Source: Longimicrobiales bacterium
GTDB taxonomy: Bacteria; Gemmatimonadota; Gemmatimonadetes; Longimicrobiales; Gaopeijiaceae
Reading direction: 5' to 3'
Length of the DNA: 64,000 bases
Assembly: GCA_951828585.1 (NCBI GenBank)
Contig: OX639991.1
Coordinates: 4,408,316 to 4,472,315 of the forward strand
The notes beneath the pieces were generated by a model that saw only the letters and a list, made by a program, of their open reading frames with translations, had not been told where the DNA came from and ran no database searches. The position numbers and the translations under genes are program-made. Positions 37,049 through 45,275 of the stretch are shown here, piece by piece; position 1 is the first letter of the stretch; each line of letters opens with the position of its first letter.

Positions 37049-38443
37049 ATGTGTTACACACACTTTACACACTGGACCCGGCGCTCCTTCGTGACGGGCT
37101 CTGCCCGGGCCGCCGCCGCGTTCGCGCTCTCCCCCGCCCTGCGCGCCTTCGACCCCACCACCCCCCGTCCCCACCTCCAGATCGCCCTCGAAGCCTGGAA
37201 CTGGCTCGATAGCCACCGAATCGAAACACCCTACGGCGCCACCTGGCCCGCCGACCCCACCGCCCCCGAGTCCATCGGATACACACTATATACACATTCC
37301 CCCGGCGTCCTCCCCTTCGCCCTGGAGCTCTACCACGCCACCGGCGACCAGCAGTACCTGGACGCGGCCGCCGCCGGCGCCGACCACCTCGCCGCCACAC
37401 TGGACGCGGGCCACGCCTCGGGTCTCTACACGGGCCTGGCCGGCATCGCCTACGTGCTGGCCGAGACCTGGCGCGCGACCGGGCGGGACGAGTACCGCGC
37501 GGATGCCGTCCACGCCACCCGGGTCCTGGAGGAGGACGCGAGCACGGTGGGCGGCGGGATTGCCTGGTCGCTGGGATCGGGTGAGGAAAGCAGGGAGTCC
37601 AACGACATCATCAACGGGACCTCCGGGACGGGGCTGGGGTTGCTCTACCTGCACCGGGTGCTCGGCGAGGAGGGCGCTCTGGACGCGGCCGAGGCGGCGG
37701 GCGCGCGCCTCCTTGAAGTCGCGATCGAGGCCGACGCAGGGCTGCGCTGGGACATGTGGCCCGGCTACCCCCGCGAGATGCCCAACTTCTCCCACGGCAC
37801 CGCCGGCATCGCGTACTTCCTGGCCACGCTGCACCGGACCACCGGAGAGGACGACTTCCTCCAGGCCGCGCTGGCCGGCGCCCGCTACCTGATTTCCCAG
37901 GCCACCCTGGACGCCAACGCCACCGCCCCCGGCTACCGCGTCTTCCACTCCCGCCCCGGCGGCGAGAACCTCTACTACCTGTCCTGGTGCCACGGCCCCG
38001 TCGGAACCAACCGCCTCTTCCACCAACTCGCCGAGATCACCGGCGACGACGAATGGCGTGATTGGGTCGCGCGCGGCACCCGCGGGGTCATGTCCACGGG
38101 GATCCCCGAACAGCGCACCCCTGGTTTCTGGGACAACATCAGCCAGTGCTGCGGGACCGCCGGCGCGGCCGAGCACTTCCTGACCCTCTACCGGACCACC
38201 GGCAACGATGACTACCGCGCCTTCGTCGACCGGCTCAACGCGGATCTGGTCGGGCGCGCCACCGCCGAGGGCGACGGCCGCAAGTGGACCCAGGCCGAGC
38301 ACCGCGTGCAGCCCGAGCTGCTCGTCGCGCAGACCGGTCACATGCAGGGGGCCGCCGGCGTCGGGAAGTACTTCCTGCACATGGACGCCATGGAGGAGCG
38401 GGGCGAGGGGCCGCGGGTGGTGCTTCCGGACGATCCGTGGTGA
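37049..38443 (+). CDS. Tat-exported LanC-like protein
   Basis: A 464-residue protein with the repeated G-x-x-G inner-helix motifs of the LanC alpha/alpha barrel: GLYTGLAGIAY (125-135), INGTSGTGLG, FSHGTAGIAY (247-256), SWCHGPVG (312-319), CCGTAG (367-372) and HMQGAAGVGKY (431-441). LanC cyclases bind zinc through Cys, Cys and a His that directly follows the second Cys. Here Cys314 and Cys367 fit, but the His position is Cys368. The N-terminus TRRSFVTGSARAAAAFALS looks like a twin-arginine signal, so the protein is probably exported folded, unlike classical LanC. No lanthipeptide precursor or LanB/LanM gene is near. It sits between the amidohydrolase (1-bp gap) and a decarboxylase. It could be a cyclase, a glutathione-adduct enzyme, or a glycosidase-like barrel. 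Confidence 0.75.
   Translation: MCYTHFTHWTRRSFVTGSARAAAAFALSPALRAFDPTTPRPHLQIALEAWNWLDSHRIETPYGATWPADPTAPESIGYTLYTHSPGVLPFALELYHATGDQQYLDAAAAGADHLAATLDAGHASGLYTGLAGIAYVLAETWRATGRDEYRADAVHATRVLEEDASTVGGGIAWSLGSGEESRESNDIINGTSGTGLGLLYLHRVLGEEGALDAAEAAGARLLEVAIEADAGLRWDMWPGYPREMPNFSHGTAGIAYFLATLHRTTGEDDFLQAALAGARYLISQATLDANATAPGYRVFHSRPGGENLYYLSWCHGPVGTNRLFHQLAEITGDDEWRDWVARGTRGVMSTGIPEQRTPGFWDNISQCCGTAGAAEHFLTLYRTTGNDDYRAFVDRLNADLVGRATAEGDGRKWTQAEHRVQPELLVAQTGHMQGAAGVGKYFLHMDAMEERGEGPRVVLPDDPW
37050..37073. repeat. TTACACA-type AT-rich element over the start of the LanC-like gene
   Basis: TGTGTTACACA (37050-37060) is a perfect 5-1-5 palindrome, followed at once by CACTTTACACACTGG. It overlaps the first codons and encodes an odd, Thr/His-rich MCYTHFTHW. 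A similar run, ATACACACTATATACACAT, occurs within the gene at 37279-37297. It belongs with the other AT-rich palindromes of the window. Confidence 0.35.
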
Positions 38444-38454
38444 CCCATAGCACC

Positions 38455-39963
38455 ATGCATCCCAACTCAAGCCGGGAACGCTCCCGCATCCTCGAACTGG
38501 AGAAGATGGCGCGGGCGCTCGACCCCGATGCGACCGAGCGCGACCGGCTCATGCGGGCGGCCCACGGCTACGCCCAACGCCTTCTGACCGAGCTTCCCGA
38601 GAGGCCGGCCTACAACCACGACAAGTCCGCGGCGGCGGAACTCCGGCAGCCACAGGCGGACGACGGGCCCCAGCCCATCGGCCAGCTGATCGAGCGGTTC
38701 GACGAGTCCGTCGTCAGGCCCGGCCTGCTTCCCTCCCACGCGGGTCACCTGGCATACATCCCGGGCGGCGGGCTCTACGCCTCGTCGCTCGCCGACTACC
38801 TGGCCGCGGTGACCAACGAGTACGCCGGCGTCCGCTTCGTGGGACCGGGATCCGTCGAGATGGAGGACCTGGTTCTCGACTGGATGGCGGGCGTCGTCGG
38901 ATTCCCCGCGAGCGCCGACGGGAACCTCGCCTCGGGCGGATCCATCGCCAGCCTGACCGCGATCGTCGCGGCACGCGAAGCGGCGGGGCTGCGGGCCCGC
39001 GACTTCGATCGCGCCGTGGTGTACGCCACCCCCCACATCCACCAGTGCCTGCCCAAGGCGATCCGGGTGGCGGGCATGGGCGAAACCGCGCGCCGGGACA
39101 TCGCCGTCGACGAGAACCTCCGCCTGTGCCCACGGTCGCTCTCCGAACTGGTCGCCGCGGATCGGGCCCAGGGGCTGCTGCCCTGGCTGGTTCTCGGCTC
39201 GGCGGGCACCGCGGACACCGGCGCGATCGATCCGCTCGACCGCATCGCCGACATCGCCGAGCGCGAACGGCTCTGGTTCCACGTCGACGCCGCGTACGGG
39301 GGCTTCTTCACGCTGCTCCCCGAATTCCGGCCCGCGCTCGCCGGCATGGAGCGGGCGGATTCCATCGTCCTCGACCCGCACAAGAGCATGTTCCTGCCGT
39401 ACGGCACCGGGGCCGTCCTCGTCCGCAACCGCGACGCGCTCCAGGATGCGCACGCCTACTACGCCAGCTACCTGCAGGACACGGTCGAGTCCGAGGGCGG
39501 AGGCCGGTCCCCCGCCGCGGTGTCGCCGGAGTTGACCAAGCACTTCCGCGCGCTGCGGGTCTGGCTGCCGCTGCTCCTGCACGGCGAGGAGCCGTTTCGC
39601 GCGTGCTTGCGCGAGAAGCTCGAACTTGCGCGGTACTTCCACCGCGAGATCGGCAAGCTGGGGTTCGAGGTGGGGCCCGAACCGGACCTCACCGTGGTGA
39701 CCTTCCGGTGGGTACCCGATTCGGGCAGCGCGAACGCGTTCAACCAGGCGCTCGTCGAGGAGACGCATCGCGACGGGCGGGTCTTCATGTCCTCCACGAC
39801 AGTCGACGGGAGATTCATGCTCAGGATGGCAGCGCTGGCTTTTCGCACGCATCTCGACACGATCGATCTGGCGCTCGAGGTGCTGCGCCAGGCTCTCGAA
39901 CGGCTCGGTGTTCACCCCGAAGGACGGCGTCCAACGGCGGCGGCCGGGGGGCGGAGCCGATGA
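38455..39963 (+). CDS. PLP-dependent group II amino acid decarboxylase
   Basis: About 502 residues from an ATG at 38455; a GTG at 38440 overlapping the LanC stop (GTGA) is an alternative. The protein follows the aromatic-L-amino-acid/glutamate decarboxylase fold: LPSHAGHLAYIPGGGLY near 100, LASGGSIASLTAIVAAREA near 160, HVDAAYGGF with the pyridine-binding aspartate, and the cofactor lysine Lys310 in LDPHKSMFLPYGTG. Such enzymes release carbon dioxide from aromatic amino acids, glutamate, aspartate or diaminobutyrate to give amines. The substrate specificity cannot be fixed by eye. The C-terminal 20 residues are low in complexity. The permease gene starts inside the stop codon (ATGA), so the two are coupled. 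Confidence 0.88.
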   Translation: MHPNSSRERSRILELEKMARALDPDATERDRLMRAAHGYAQRLLTELPERPAYNHDKSAAAELRQPQADDGPQPIGQLIERFDESVVRPGLLPSHAGHLAYIPGGGLYASSLADYLAAVTNEYAGVRFVGPGSVEMEDLVLDWMAGVVGFPASADGNLASGGSIASLTAIVAAREAAGLRARDFDRAVVYATPHIHQCLPKAIRVAGMGETARRDIAVDENLRLCPRSLSELVAADRAQGLLPWLVLGSAGTADTGAIDPLDRIADIAERERLWFHVDAAYGGFFTLLPEFRPALAGMERADSIVLDPHKSMFLPYGTGAVLVRNRDALQDAHAYYASYLQDTVESEGGGRSPAAVSPELTKHFRALRVWLPLLLHGEEPFRACLREKLELARYFHREIGKLGFEVGPEPDLTVVTFRWVPDSGSANAFNQALVEETHRDGRVFMSSTTVDGRFMLRMAALAFRTHLDTIDLALEVLRQALERLGVHPEGRRPTAAAGGRSR

Positions 39964-41735
39964 ACGATCCAGGCCCCGCCCACGCCCGCCAGGACGTCCG
40001 CTATCAGCCCGACGACCGGCCCCCGCTGCCCATAACCGTCGGGCTGGGGGCGCAGTACGCCATGCTCTGCATCGCGAGCATCGTGCTGACCCCGATGATC
40101 ATGATCACGCTGGCGGGCGGCAGCGACGCCTACCTCTCGTGGGCGGTGTTCGCGGCGCTTGTAATCAGCGGAGTCACCACGGCGATCCAGGCCCGCAAGA
40201 TCGGGCGGATCGGGGCGGGCTACATCCTCGTTATGGGAAGTACGAGCGCCTTTCTCGCCGTGAGCGTGTCCGCGATCGAGCAGGGCGGGCCGGGCATGCT
40301 CGCCACCCTGATCATCGCCTCCGCGCTGATCCAGTTCGTCCTGGCGGCAAGGATGGCGCTCCTGCGCAAGGTGTTCACGCCGACGGTCGCGGGCACCGTG
40401 CTGATCCTCATACCGATCACGCTCACTCCGCTCATCCTGCGGAAGCTGGCCGAGGTGCCCGCGGATGCTTCCGCGGCGGCGGGGCCGGTTACGGCGGGCG
40501 TCACGCTTCTCGTCACCCTCCTCATCCCGCTTCGCTTCTCGGGTGTGATGCGGCTGTGGGCGCCCGCCATCGGGATCGTGGCCGGATGCCTAGTCGCCGG
40601 CCTGGGCTTCGGCATCTACGACATGACCACCGTCGCCGAAGCCGCCTGGATCGGCCTGCCCGAGCTGGCCTATCCCGGGCTCGACCTCAGCTTCCGGCCC
40701 GAGTTCTGGGCCCTGCTGCCGTCGTTCATCATGGTGACGCTCGTGGGCGCGATGGACACGCTTGGAGACGCCATCGCGATTCAGAGGGTCTCGTGGCGAA
40801 AGCCGCGCGCGATCGACTTCCGCTCGATTCAGGGAGCGATCGGCGCCGACGGCCTGGGCAATCTCCTCTCGGGCCTGGCCGGCACCGTCCCGAACACGAC
40901 CTACGGCATGAGCATCGCGGTTGCCGAACTGACCGGAGTCGCCGCGCGCCGTATCGGGATCTGCGTCGGCGCCGTATTCGTCGTCATGGCGTTCCTGCCC
41001 AAGTTCGTCACGCTGATCGTCGCAATACCGGGGCCGGTGGTGGCGTCGTACTACATCATCCTCGTCGCCCTGATCTTCGTCTTCGGGATGAAGATCCTGC
41101 TCTCGGAGGGACTGGACTATCGCAAGGGACTCGTGGTCGGCGTCGCCTTCTGGCTCGGCATCGCCTTCCAGTTCGACTGGATCTACCCGGAGTACATGCA
41201 GGGTGCGTGGGGCCAACTGCTCGGCAACGGCATGACCGTCGGTGGCCTCACCGTGATCCTGCTGACGATGTTCGGCGAGATCACAGGCGGGGGCCGATCA
41301 CGCCTCAAGACCCGCCTGACCCCCGAGACGTGGCCCGTAGTCGACGCCTTCCTGTCGAAGTTCGCCGCCCGCAAGCGCTGGGGAGAGGAGATGGAAACGC
41401 GGCTGCGCGCGGTGGGCGAAGAGACGATGCATATCCTGACGCAGGGGGAGGCGGAAGCGACGGCGGACCGGGAGCGGCGCCTGCTCCTGATCGCGCACAG
41501 CGACGGCAAGGCGGCCGACCTGGAGTTCATCGCGACGACGGACACGACCAACCTGGAGGATCAGCTGGCAATGCTCAGCGAGGGGGCCGCGGGCGTCCCG
41601 GTGGAGTCCGAGACGCCACTGCGGCTGCTACGGCACTACGCGTCGTCGATACGGCACCAGCAGTACCACGACATCGATATCCTGACGATTCGGGTGGAGG
41701 CGGTGGGGCGGGCGGGACAGGTGGGGTGGGATTAG
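39960..41735 (+). CDS. NCS2/NAT-family uracil-xanthine-type permease with C-terminal cytosolic domain
   Basis: A 591-residue inner-membrane transporter starting at an ATG that overlaps the decarboxylase stop by four bases. The first 450 residues contain about 12-14 membrane segments and NCS2 motifs: AMDTLGDAIAIQR and GTVPNTTYGMSIAVAELTG. Family members carry uracil, xanthine, urate or ascorbate with protons. After the last helix (ILLTMFGEITGGG) comes a soluble extension of about 140 residues that NCS2 proteins usually lack. It has a helical part (RWGEEMETRLRAVGEETMHIL) and a strand-rich end (RHQQYHDIDILTIRVEA) that resembles the end of an anti-sigma/HATPase-like fold. Its position in an operon with a decarboxylase hints at an amine- or amino acid-linked substrate, but that is speculation. 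Confidence 0.85.
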   Translation: MNDPGPAHARQDVRYQPDDRPPLPITVGLGAQYAMLCIASIVLTPMIMITLAGGSDAYLSWAVFAALVISGVTTAIQARKIGRIGAGYILVMGSTSAFLAVSVSAIEQGGPGMLATLIIASALIQFVLAARMALLRKVFTPTVAGTVLILIPITLTPLILRKLAEVPADASAAAGPVTAGVTLLVTLLIPLRFSGVMRLWAPAIGIVAGCLVAGLGFGIYDMTTVAEAAWIGLPELAYPGLDLSFRPEFWALLPSFIMVTLVGAMDTLGDAIAIQRVSWRKPRAIDFRSIQGAIGADGLGNLLSGLAGTVPNTTYGMSIAVAELTGVAARRIGICVGAVFVVMAFLPKFVTLIVAIPGPVVASYYIILVALIFVFGMKILLSEGLDYRKGLVVGVAFWLGIAFQFDWIYPEYMQGAWGQLLGNGMTVGGLTVILLTMFGEITGGGRSRLKTRLTPETWPVVDAFLSKFAARKRWGEEMETRLRAVGEETMHILTQGEAEATADRERRLLLIAHSDGKAADLEFIATTDTTNLEDQLAMLSEGAAGVPVESETPLRLLRHYASSIRHQQYHDIDILTIRVEAVGRAGQVGWD

Positions 41736-41887
41736 GTGCGGCTCCCGGTGCTCGGGCGGGTTTGTTCAGGGACTGCCGGCGCTCCCGGATCTCCGATCGC
41801 AACCCTACCCGAACAAAATCCGAACTATGGTGTATTAGGAGGTGAGACCGTAACCAACCACACCGACGCTTCAGGAACGAGACCCCG

Positions 41888-43489
41888 ATGTCCACCGACA
41901 ATACCTCCATCGCCCCACCCCACCCCAACCCCGGCGATGACCCGCACCACGGCCTTGACGCCGGCAAGAATGTCCCCGGCGACGAACCGCGCCGCACCGC
42001 CGACACCGGCGCGAACGCCCCCTCGGACGATCCTCTCGGCGACCGGATCGCCGCCCTCTGCGCCCACATCAACGCCGCCACCTACCGGCTCCTCACCCTG
42101 CTGCGGGCCTACGACGAAGAAGGGCTCTGGCAAGGCTCCCGCTCCTGCGCCCTCTGGCTCTCCTGGCGCACCGGCATCTCGCTCGGGCCCGCCCGCGAGA
42201 AGGTCCGCGTGGCCCGCAGCCTCCCTTCCCTGCCCCTCATCTCGGCTGCCCTCGCCAAGGGAGAAATCTCCTATTCCAAGGTGCGGGCTCTGACCCGCAT
42301 CGCCACCCCGGACAACGAAGCCGAACTCCTGACCTTCGCCGACCACGGCACCACCGCCCACGTCGAGCGTCTGGTCCGGGAGTGGCGCCGTCTCGACCGG
42401 GGCGACGACTGCCAGGCCGAACAAGCCGCCCGCCGGGGCCTTTCGCTGCACCTCGCCGAAGACGGCAACTACGAGATCCGCGGCCGGCTCAGCCCGGAGG
42501 TGGGCGCCCTGCTGCTCAAGGCGCTCGAGACCACCGAAGACAAGCTCTTCCGCGAGCAGCGCGCCGCCGGAACCGAGCACGAGACCACGGCCGCCCAGCG
42601 CCGCGCCGACGCCTTCGGCCTCTGGCTGGAAGAACGCCTTCAGCCCCGGGTCCAGCTCGTCGTGCACTTTTTCGAGGCGGCGTCCCCGGCCGACGCTCCG
42701 GCGGCCCCGATCGCGACGACGGCGGCCCCGATCGCGGAGGCGGCGTCCCCAATCACGGCGGAGCCCACACGCGTTTCAGGTGAAACGTTCCCCGCGGCCA
42801 TGGAAGCCCCCTCCCTGGTCACGGAAGAGGGCTCGCGCGTTTCAGCTGAAACGTCTTCGCGGCTCTGCTGCGATGCGGAGGTCGTGCCCATTGAGCGCGG
42901 CGCCGACGGCTCGGTGCTCGATGTCGGGCGCCGGCAGCGGACCGTGGGCTGGCGGCTGCGCAAGGCCCTCGATGCCCGCGACGGCGGGTGCCGATTCCCC
43001 GGATGCGGATCGCGCCTGCGCACCCACGCGCATCACATCACCCACTGGGCCCACGGCGGAGAGACGGCCATGGACAACCTGGTGCTGCTCTGCCCCTTCC
43101 ATCACCGCGCGGTTCACGAAGGCGGCTGGCGGGTCGAGATGGACGAGCGGCGAGTGCCGAACTTCTTCAATCCCCTGGGCGTGCCCATGCCCGTGGTGCC
43201 TGAGCCCCCGGACATCGGCGGCCTGCTGCCAGAGGATGCCTCGGCGCAACTGCCGGCAGGCGCCTTGGCAGCCGCTCCGGCACCCACTCCGCGGGCACCC
43301 CTGCCGCACGCCTCGGCACCCACCTCACCGGACTTCGGGCTCGCCCGCTGGCACGGCCGGCGCGCCATCGGTCCCTGGACGGGAACCACGCGATGGCAGG
43401 GCGAATGCATCGACTGGGGGTGGGCCATGGTGTGCCTCTGGGGGGACGGGGGTGGTGGCGGGGTCGGCGAGCGGGCCGGGTCGGCGTAG
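41888..43489 (+). CDS. DUF222/13E12-type HNH endonuclease
   Basis: A 533-residue protein of the DUF222-HNH group (the 13E12 repeat family first seen in mycobacteria). The helical DUF222 domain spans about 50-250 (LWLSWRTGISLGPAREKVRV, ISYSKVRALTRIA). A variable Ala/Pro/Thr-rich linker follows at about 258-325. The C-terminal HNH nuclease at about 355-420 has CRFPGCGSRLRTHAHHITHW, the asparagine in TAMDNLVLLC and HH in CPFHHRAVH, with cysteines fitting a structural zinc. These genes tend to be multi-copy and mobile in behaviour, but no IS ends or target duplications are visible. The last 100 residues are Pro/Ala-rich and poorly conserved in character. Two palindromic 18-mers lie in the linker-coding DNA. 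Confidence 0.85.
   Translation: MSTDNTSIAPPHPNPGDDPHHGLDAGKNVPGDEPRRTADTGANAPSDDPLGDRIAALCAHINAATYRLLTLLRAYDEEGLWQGSRSCALWLSWRTGISLGPAREKVRVARSLPSLPLISAALAKGEISYSKVRALTRIATPDNEAELLTFADHGTTAHVERLVREWRRLDRGDDCQAEQAARRGLSLHLAEDGNYEIRGRLSPEVGALLLKALETTEDKLFREQRAAGTEHETTAAQRRADAFGLWLEERLQPRVQLVVHFFEAASPADAPAAPIATTAAPIAEAASPITAEPTRVSGETFPAAMEAPSLVTEEGSRVSAETSSRLCCDAEVVPIERGADGSVLDVGRRQRTVGWRLRKALDARDGGCRFPGCGSRLRTHAHHITHWAHGGETAMDNLVLLCPFHHRAVHEGGWRVEMDERRVPNFFNPLGVPMPVVPEPPDIGGLLPEDASAQLPAGALAAAPAPTPRAPLPHASAPTSPDFGLARWHGRRAIGPWTGTTRWQGECIDWGWAMVCLWGDGGGGGVGERAGSA
42770..42787. repeat. Palindromic 18-mer, copy 1
   Basis: CGCGTTTCAGGTGAAACG, nearly self-complementary around its centre. It lies in the linker-coding part of the HNH gene and encodes RVSGET. 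Very similar 18-mers occur at 42836-42853 and 44598-44615. Confidence 0.55.
42836..42853. repeat. Palindromic 18-mer, copy 2
   Basis: CGCGTTTCAGCTGAAACG, with a perfect 16-bp core palindrome (CGTTTCAGCTGAAACG). It lies 66 bp after copy 1 in the same linker of the HNH gene and encodes RVSAET. Confidence 0.6.
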
Positions 43490-43522
43490 CTCTGGGCAGT
43501 CCCGCGACAACGCAGACGTCAA

Positions 43523-43562
43523 GTAAACACGACAACAAGTAAACTAGTGTTTACATTTTGGC
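43523..43562. promoter_or_regulatory. AT-rich nested inverted repeats between converging genes
   Basis: GTAAACAC (43523-43530) is repeated inverted as GTGTTTAC (43547-43554), and an inner GTAAAC-TAGT-GTTTAC palindrome spans 43539-43554, running into TTTACATTTTGGC. The element lies between the HNH gene end and the methyltransferase gene end, so it is at the 3' side of both. It is not a GC-rich terminator. It could be a protein-binding site or a dispersed palindrome. Confidence 0.45.
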
Positions 43563-43595
43563 TTCGCGGATACCTTCCGGCGAGTGCCCACACCC

Positions 43596-44144
43596 TCAAA
43601 GAAACCGCCGCACCCTCCCCCGATATTCACGGTACTTCTCCCCATACTGCTCCTCCAGCCACCGCTCCTCCGCCAGCGGCACGACGGCGAACACCAGCGC
43701 CAGCAGCAGGTGCGTGATCCACAGGAGCAGCGAGTTCGCGAGCACGCTCACGCCCACGAAGAAGACGATGTCCCCCACGTACTGCGGGTTTCGCGTGAAC
43801 CGGTAGGGACCGGATGCCACCATCCCGCCCTTCAACCCGCTCGTGTTCTTCCAGCCCACGGTGGCCACTCCCCACATTGCCAGCAGACCGCCGAGCGTCA
43901 CCAGGGGTACCCCGACGATGAACCGCAGCGGACTCTGGAAGACCCATGAGTTCCAGTACATGAGGAGCAGAAGGACGTTGATCCCGATCACCACCCAGAA
44001 CCCCGTCCAGGTCAGCAGGTGTTGCCAGGAACCACGGCCCGGCGGGGGCCACAATCGCCTGTCCGGGACCGCGACCGACCAGACTGCTCCCGCCAACATC
44101 GTCGCGAGGATCAGCACCGCAGCGCCGAACAGCAGGTTCGACAA
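43596..44144 (-). CDS. ICMT/PEMT-like integral-membrane methyltransferase
   Basis: About 182 residues starting at a TTG at 44144 with AGGAGGG about 9 bases upstream; the open frame extends further into the cupin gene. Four to five membrane helices are followed by the diagnostic GPYRFTRNPQYVGDIVFF motif and the C-terminal EERWLEEQYGEKYREYRGRV, the S-adenosylmethionine-binding signature of isoprenylcysteine carboxyl methyltransferase and phospholipid methyltransferase-like proteins. Bacterial members methylate lipids or small molecules; the acceptor is unknown. It starts 14 bp after the cupin stop and probably shares its mRNA. Confidence 0.8.
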   Translation of the reverse strand: MSNLLFGAAVLILATMLAGAVWSVAVPDRRLWPPPGRGSWQHLLTWTGFWVVIGINVLLLLMYWNSWVFQSPLRFIVGVPLVTLGGLLAMWGVATVGWKNTSGLKGGMVASGPYRFTRNPQYVGDIVFFVGVSVLANSLLLWITHLLLALVFAVVPLAEERWLEEQYGEKYREYRGRVRRFL

Positions 44145-44158
44145 GATCCGATTCCCTC

Positions 44159-44482
44159 CTACCGATTCGGATTCGGCGCCATCGCCACCAGCAGCACCAG
44201 ATCCCCCTCCGACACATTCGCCACCCCGTGCGGCTCGTCCGGCTCCGACCACGCCACCCCGCCCGGCCCCAGGTCCACGCACCGCTCCCCCACCGTAAAC
44301 CGCCCCTCCCCCTCGATCACATAGTAGAACTTGGTCGCGCCCGCGTGGGTGTGGACGTGCTGCGCCTGCCCGGGCCGCAGACTATAGACATCGCAGAACA
44401 TCTCCCCGGTCTCGAAGAGGTTGACCTTCCGCATCTTCTCGTCCGAGAAGCGGCGCTGCCCGCCGGAGTCGATGAATCCCAT
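44159..44482 (-). CDS. Small single-domain cupin
   Basis: A 107-residue cupin_2-type protein from an ATG at 44482 preceded by GGGAGGAA at about 10 bases. It has the two cupin motifs: SLRPGQAQHVHTHAGATKFY with metal-type histidines and YVIEGEGRF, then LGPGGVAWSEPDEPHGVAN with the second histidine. Such domains bind a metal and act as sugar, keto-acid or sensor proteins. Its role is unassigned. It precedes the membrane methyltransferase by 14 bp, which suggests a joint function. Confidence 0.8.
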   Translation of the reverse strand: MGFIDSGGQRRFSDEKMRKVNLFETGEMFCDVYSLRPGQAQHVHTHAGATKFYYVIEGEGRFTVGERCVDLGPGGVAWSEPDEPHGVANVSEGDLVLLVAMAPNPNR

Positions 44483-44597
44483 GGGTGTCCCGTTCCTCCC
44501 GCGGTGTCCTGGAGTTCGAGCGGCCCGAGCGCTCCCCGAGACCCGGTCCGCCTCCCTGCGAATGTCGCCTGCCGATTCAGTCCATACCAGAGGCACG

Positions 44598-44615
44598 CGC
44601 GTTTCAGCTGGAACG
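44598..44615. repeat. Palindromic 18-mer, copy 3
   Basis: CGCGTTTCAGCTGGAACG, one base different from the perfect palindrome of copy 2. It abuts the stop codon of the next minus-strand gene (stop at 44618-44616) and lies upstream of the cupin gene, so it is intergenic, unlike copies 1 and 2. Confidence 0.55.
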
Positions 44616-45110
44616 CTAACGACCCCCCACGGGCAACCGCAGCGCGAGCCCACCCGGAATCGGTACCGGAACCCAGATGTCGCTCCTGACCAAAAAGCCG
44701 ATCAGCGCCCCGGCCACGCCCACCGACAGCCCGCCCACGGCGCCGAATGTCAAAACCCCCCCGGTGCACCAACCGTAACCTCCCTCGCTATAGCTAGCGC
44801 AGAGGACAACGGCTCCCGCGGCCCCCAGAACCCCCCCGGCGACAAACCCGTATTTGAACCCTCGTCCGGCATGCCCCCTGGTACCGCGCCGCACTTCGAG
44901 ACTCCGCATCTCGGCGTAGGGAGCATACCCGGAAGACAGGAGCAGCCCGGAGCTGTCGGCTTCGAAGACCACGCCCACCCGCGCGCCCGATACCCTGACC
45001 GTGTCGCCCGGTTGCTGAGCGGAGACGGAGGTCGCGGCCAGCAACAGGAATACTCCCACGATCCCGCACCGCGGCTTCACGATTGCCATCCCGGGGTTCT
45101 TCATCTGCAT
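44616..45110 (-). CDS. Exported glycine-rich protein of unknown function
   Basis: About 164 residues from an ATG at 45110 with AGGGAG upstream (other in-frame ATGs lie at 45104 and 45089). A signal peptide ends at SVSAQ. The next 50 residues (DTVRVSGARVGVVFEADSSG) are strand-rich; then come two glycine-rich hydrophobic helices (FVAGGVLGAAGAVVLCAS and GAVGGLSVGVAGALIGFL) resembling a glycine-zipper. I do not recognise the family. It is divergent from the M19 lipoprotein gene. Confidence 0.6.
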   Translation of the reverse strand: MQMKNPGMAIVKPRCGIVGVFLLLAATSVSAQQPGDTVRVSGARVGVVFEADSSGLLLSSGYAPYAEMRSLEVRRGTRGHAGRGFKYGFVAGGVLGAAGAVVLCASYSEGGYGWCTGGVLTFGAVGGLSVGVAGALIGFLVRSDIWVPVPIPGGLALRLPVGGR

Positions 45111-45275
45111 GGACCCACTCCCTTGTTGCGTTTTCCTCCGGCGCCAACGTACCACATCTCTCTACGGCACGGCGCCGCCGCGGGTCTTGGTCCCCGCCGG
45201 ATGCCAACCACCCATCCAACCCCTATCTTGAGCCGCAGCCCAGCCATCACCCCCCGCGGCACCGGAGCACCCCAC

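Noticed and set aside
37049..38443. Lanthipeptide biosynthetic cluster
   Set aside because: There is no precursor peptide, dehydratase, leader peptidase or dedicated exporter near the LanC-like gene.
41888..43489. HNH gene as part of a mobile element
   Set aside because: No terminal inverted repeats, target duplication or transposase was visible at its borders; only the internal palindromes are unusual.
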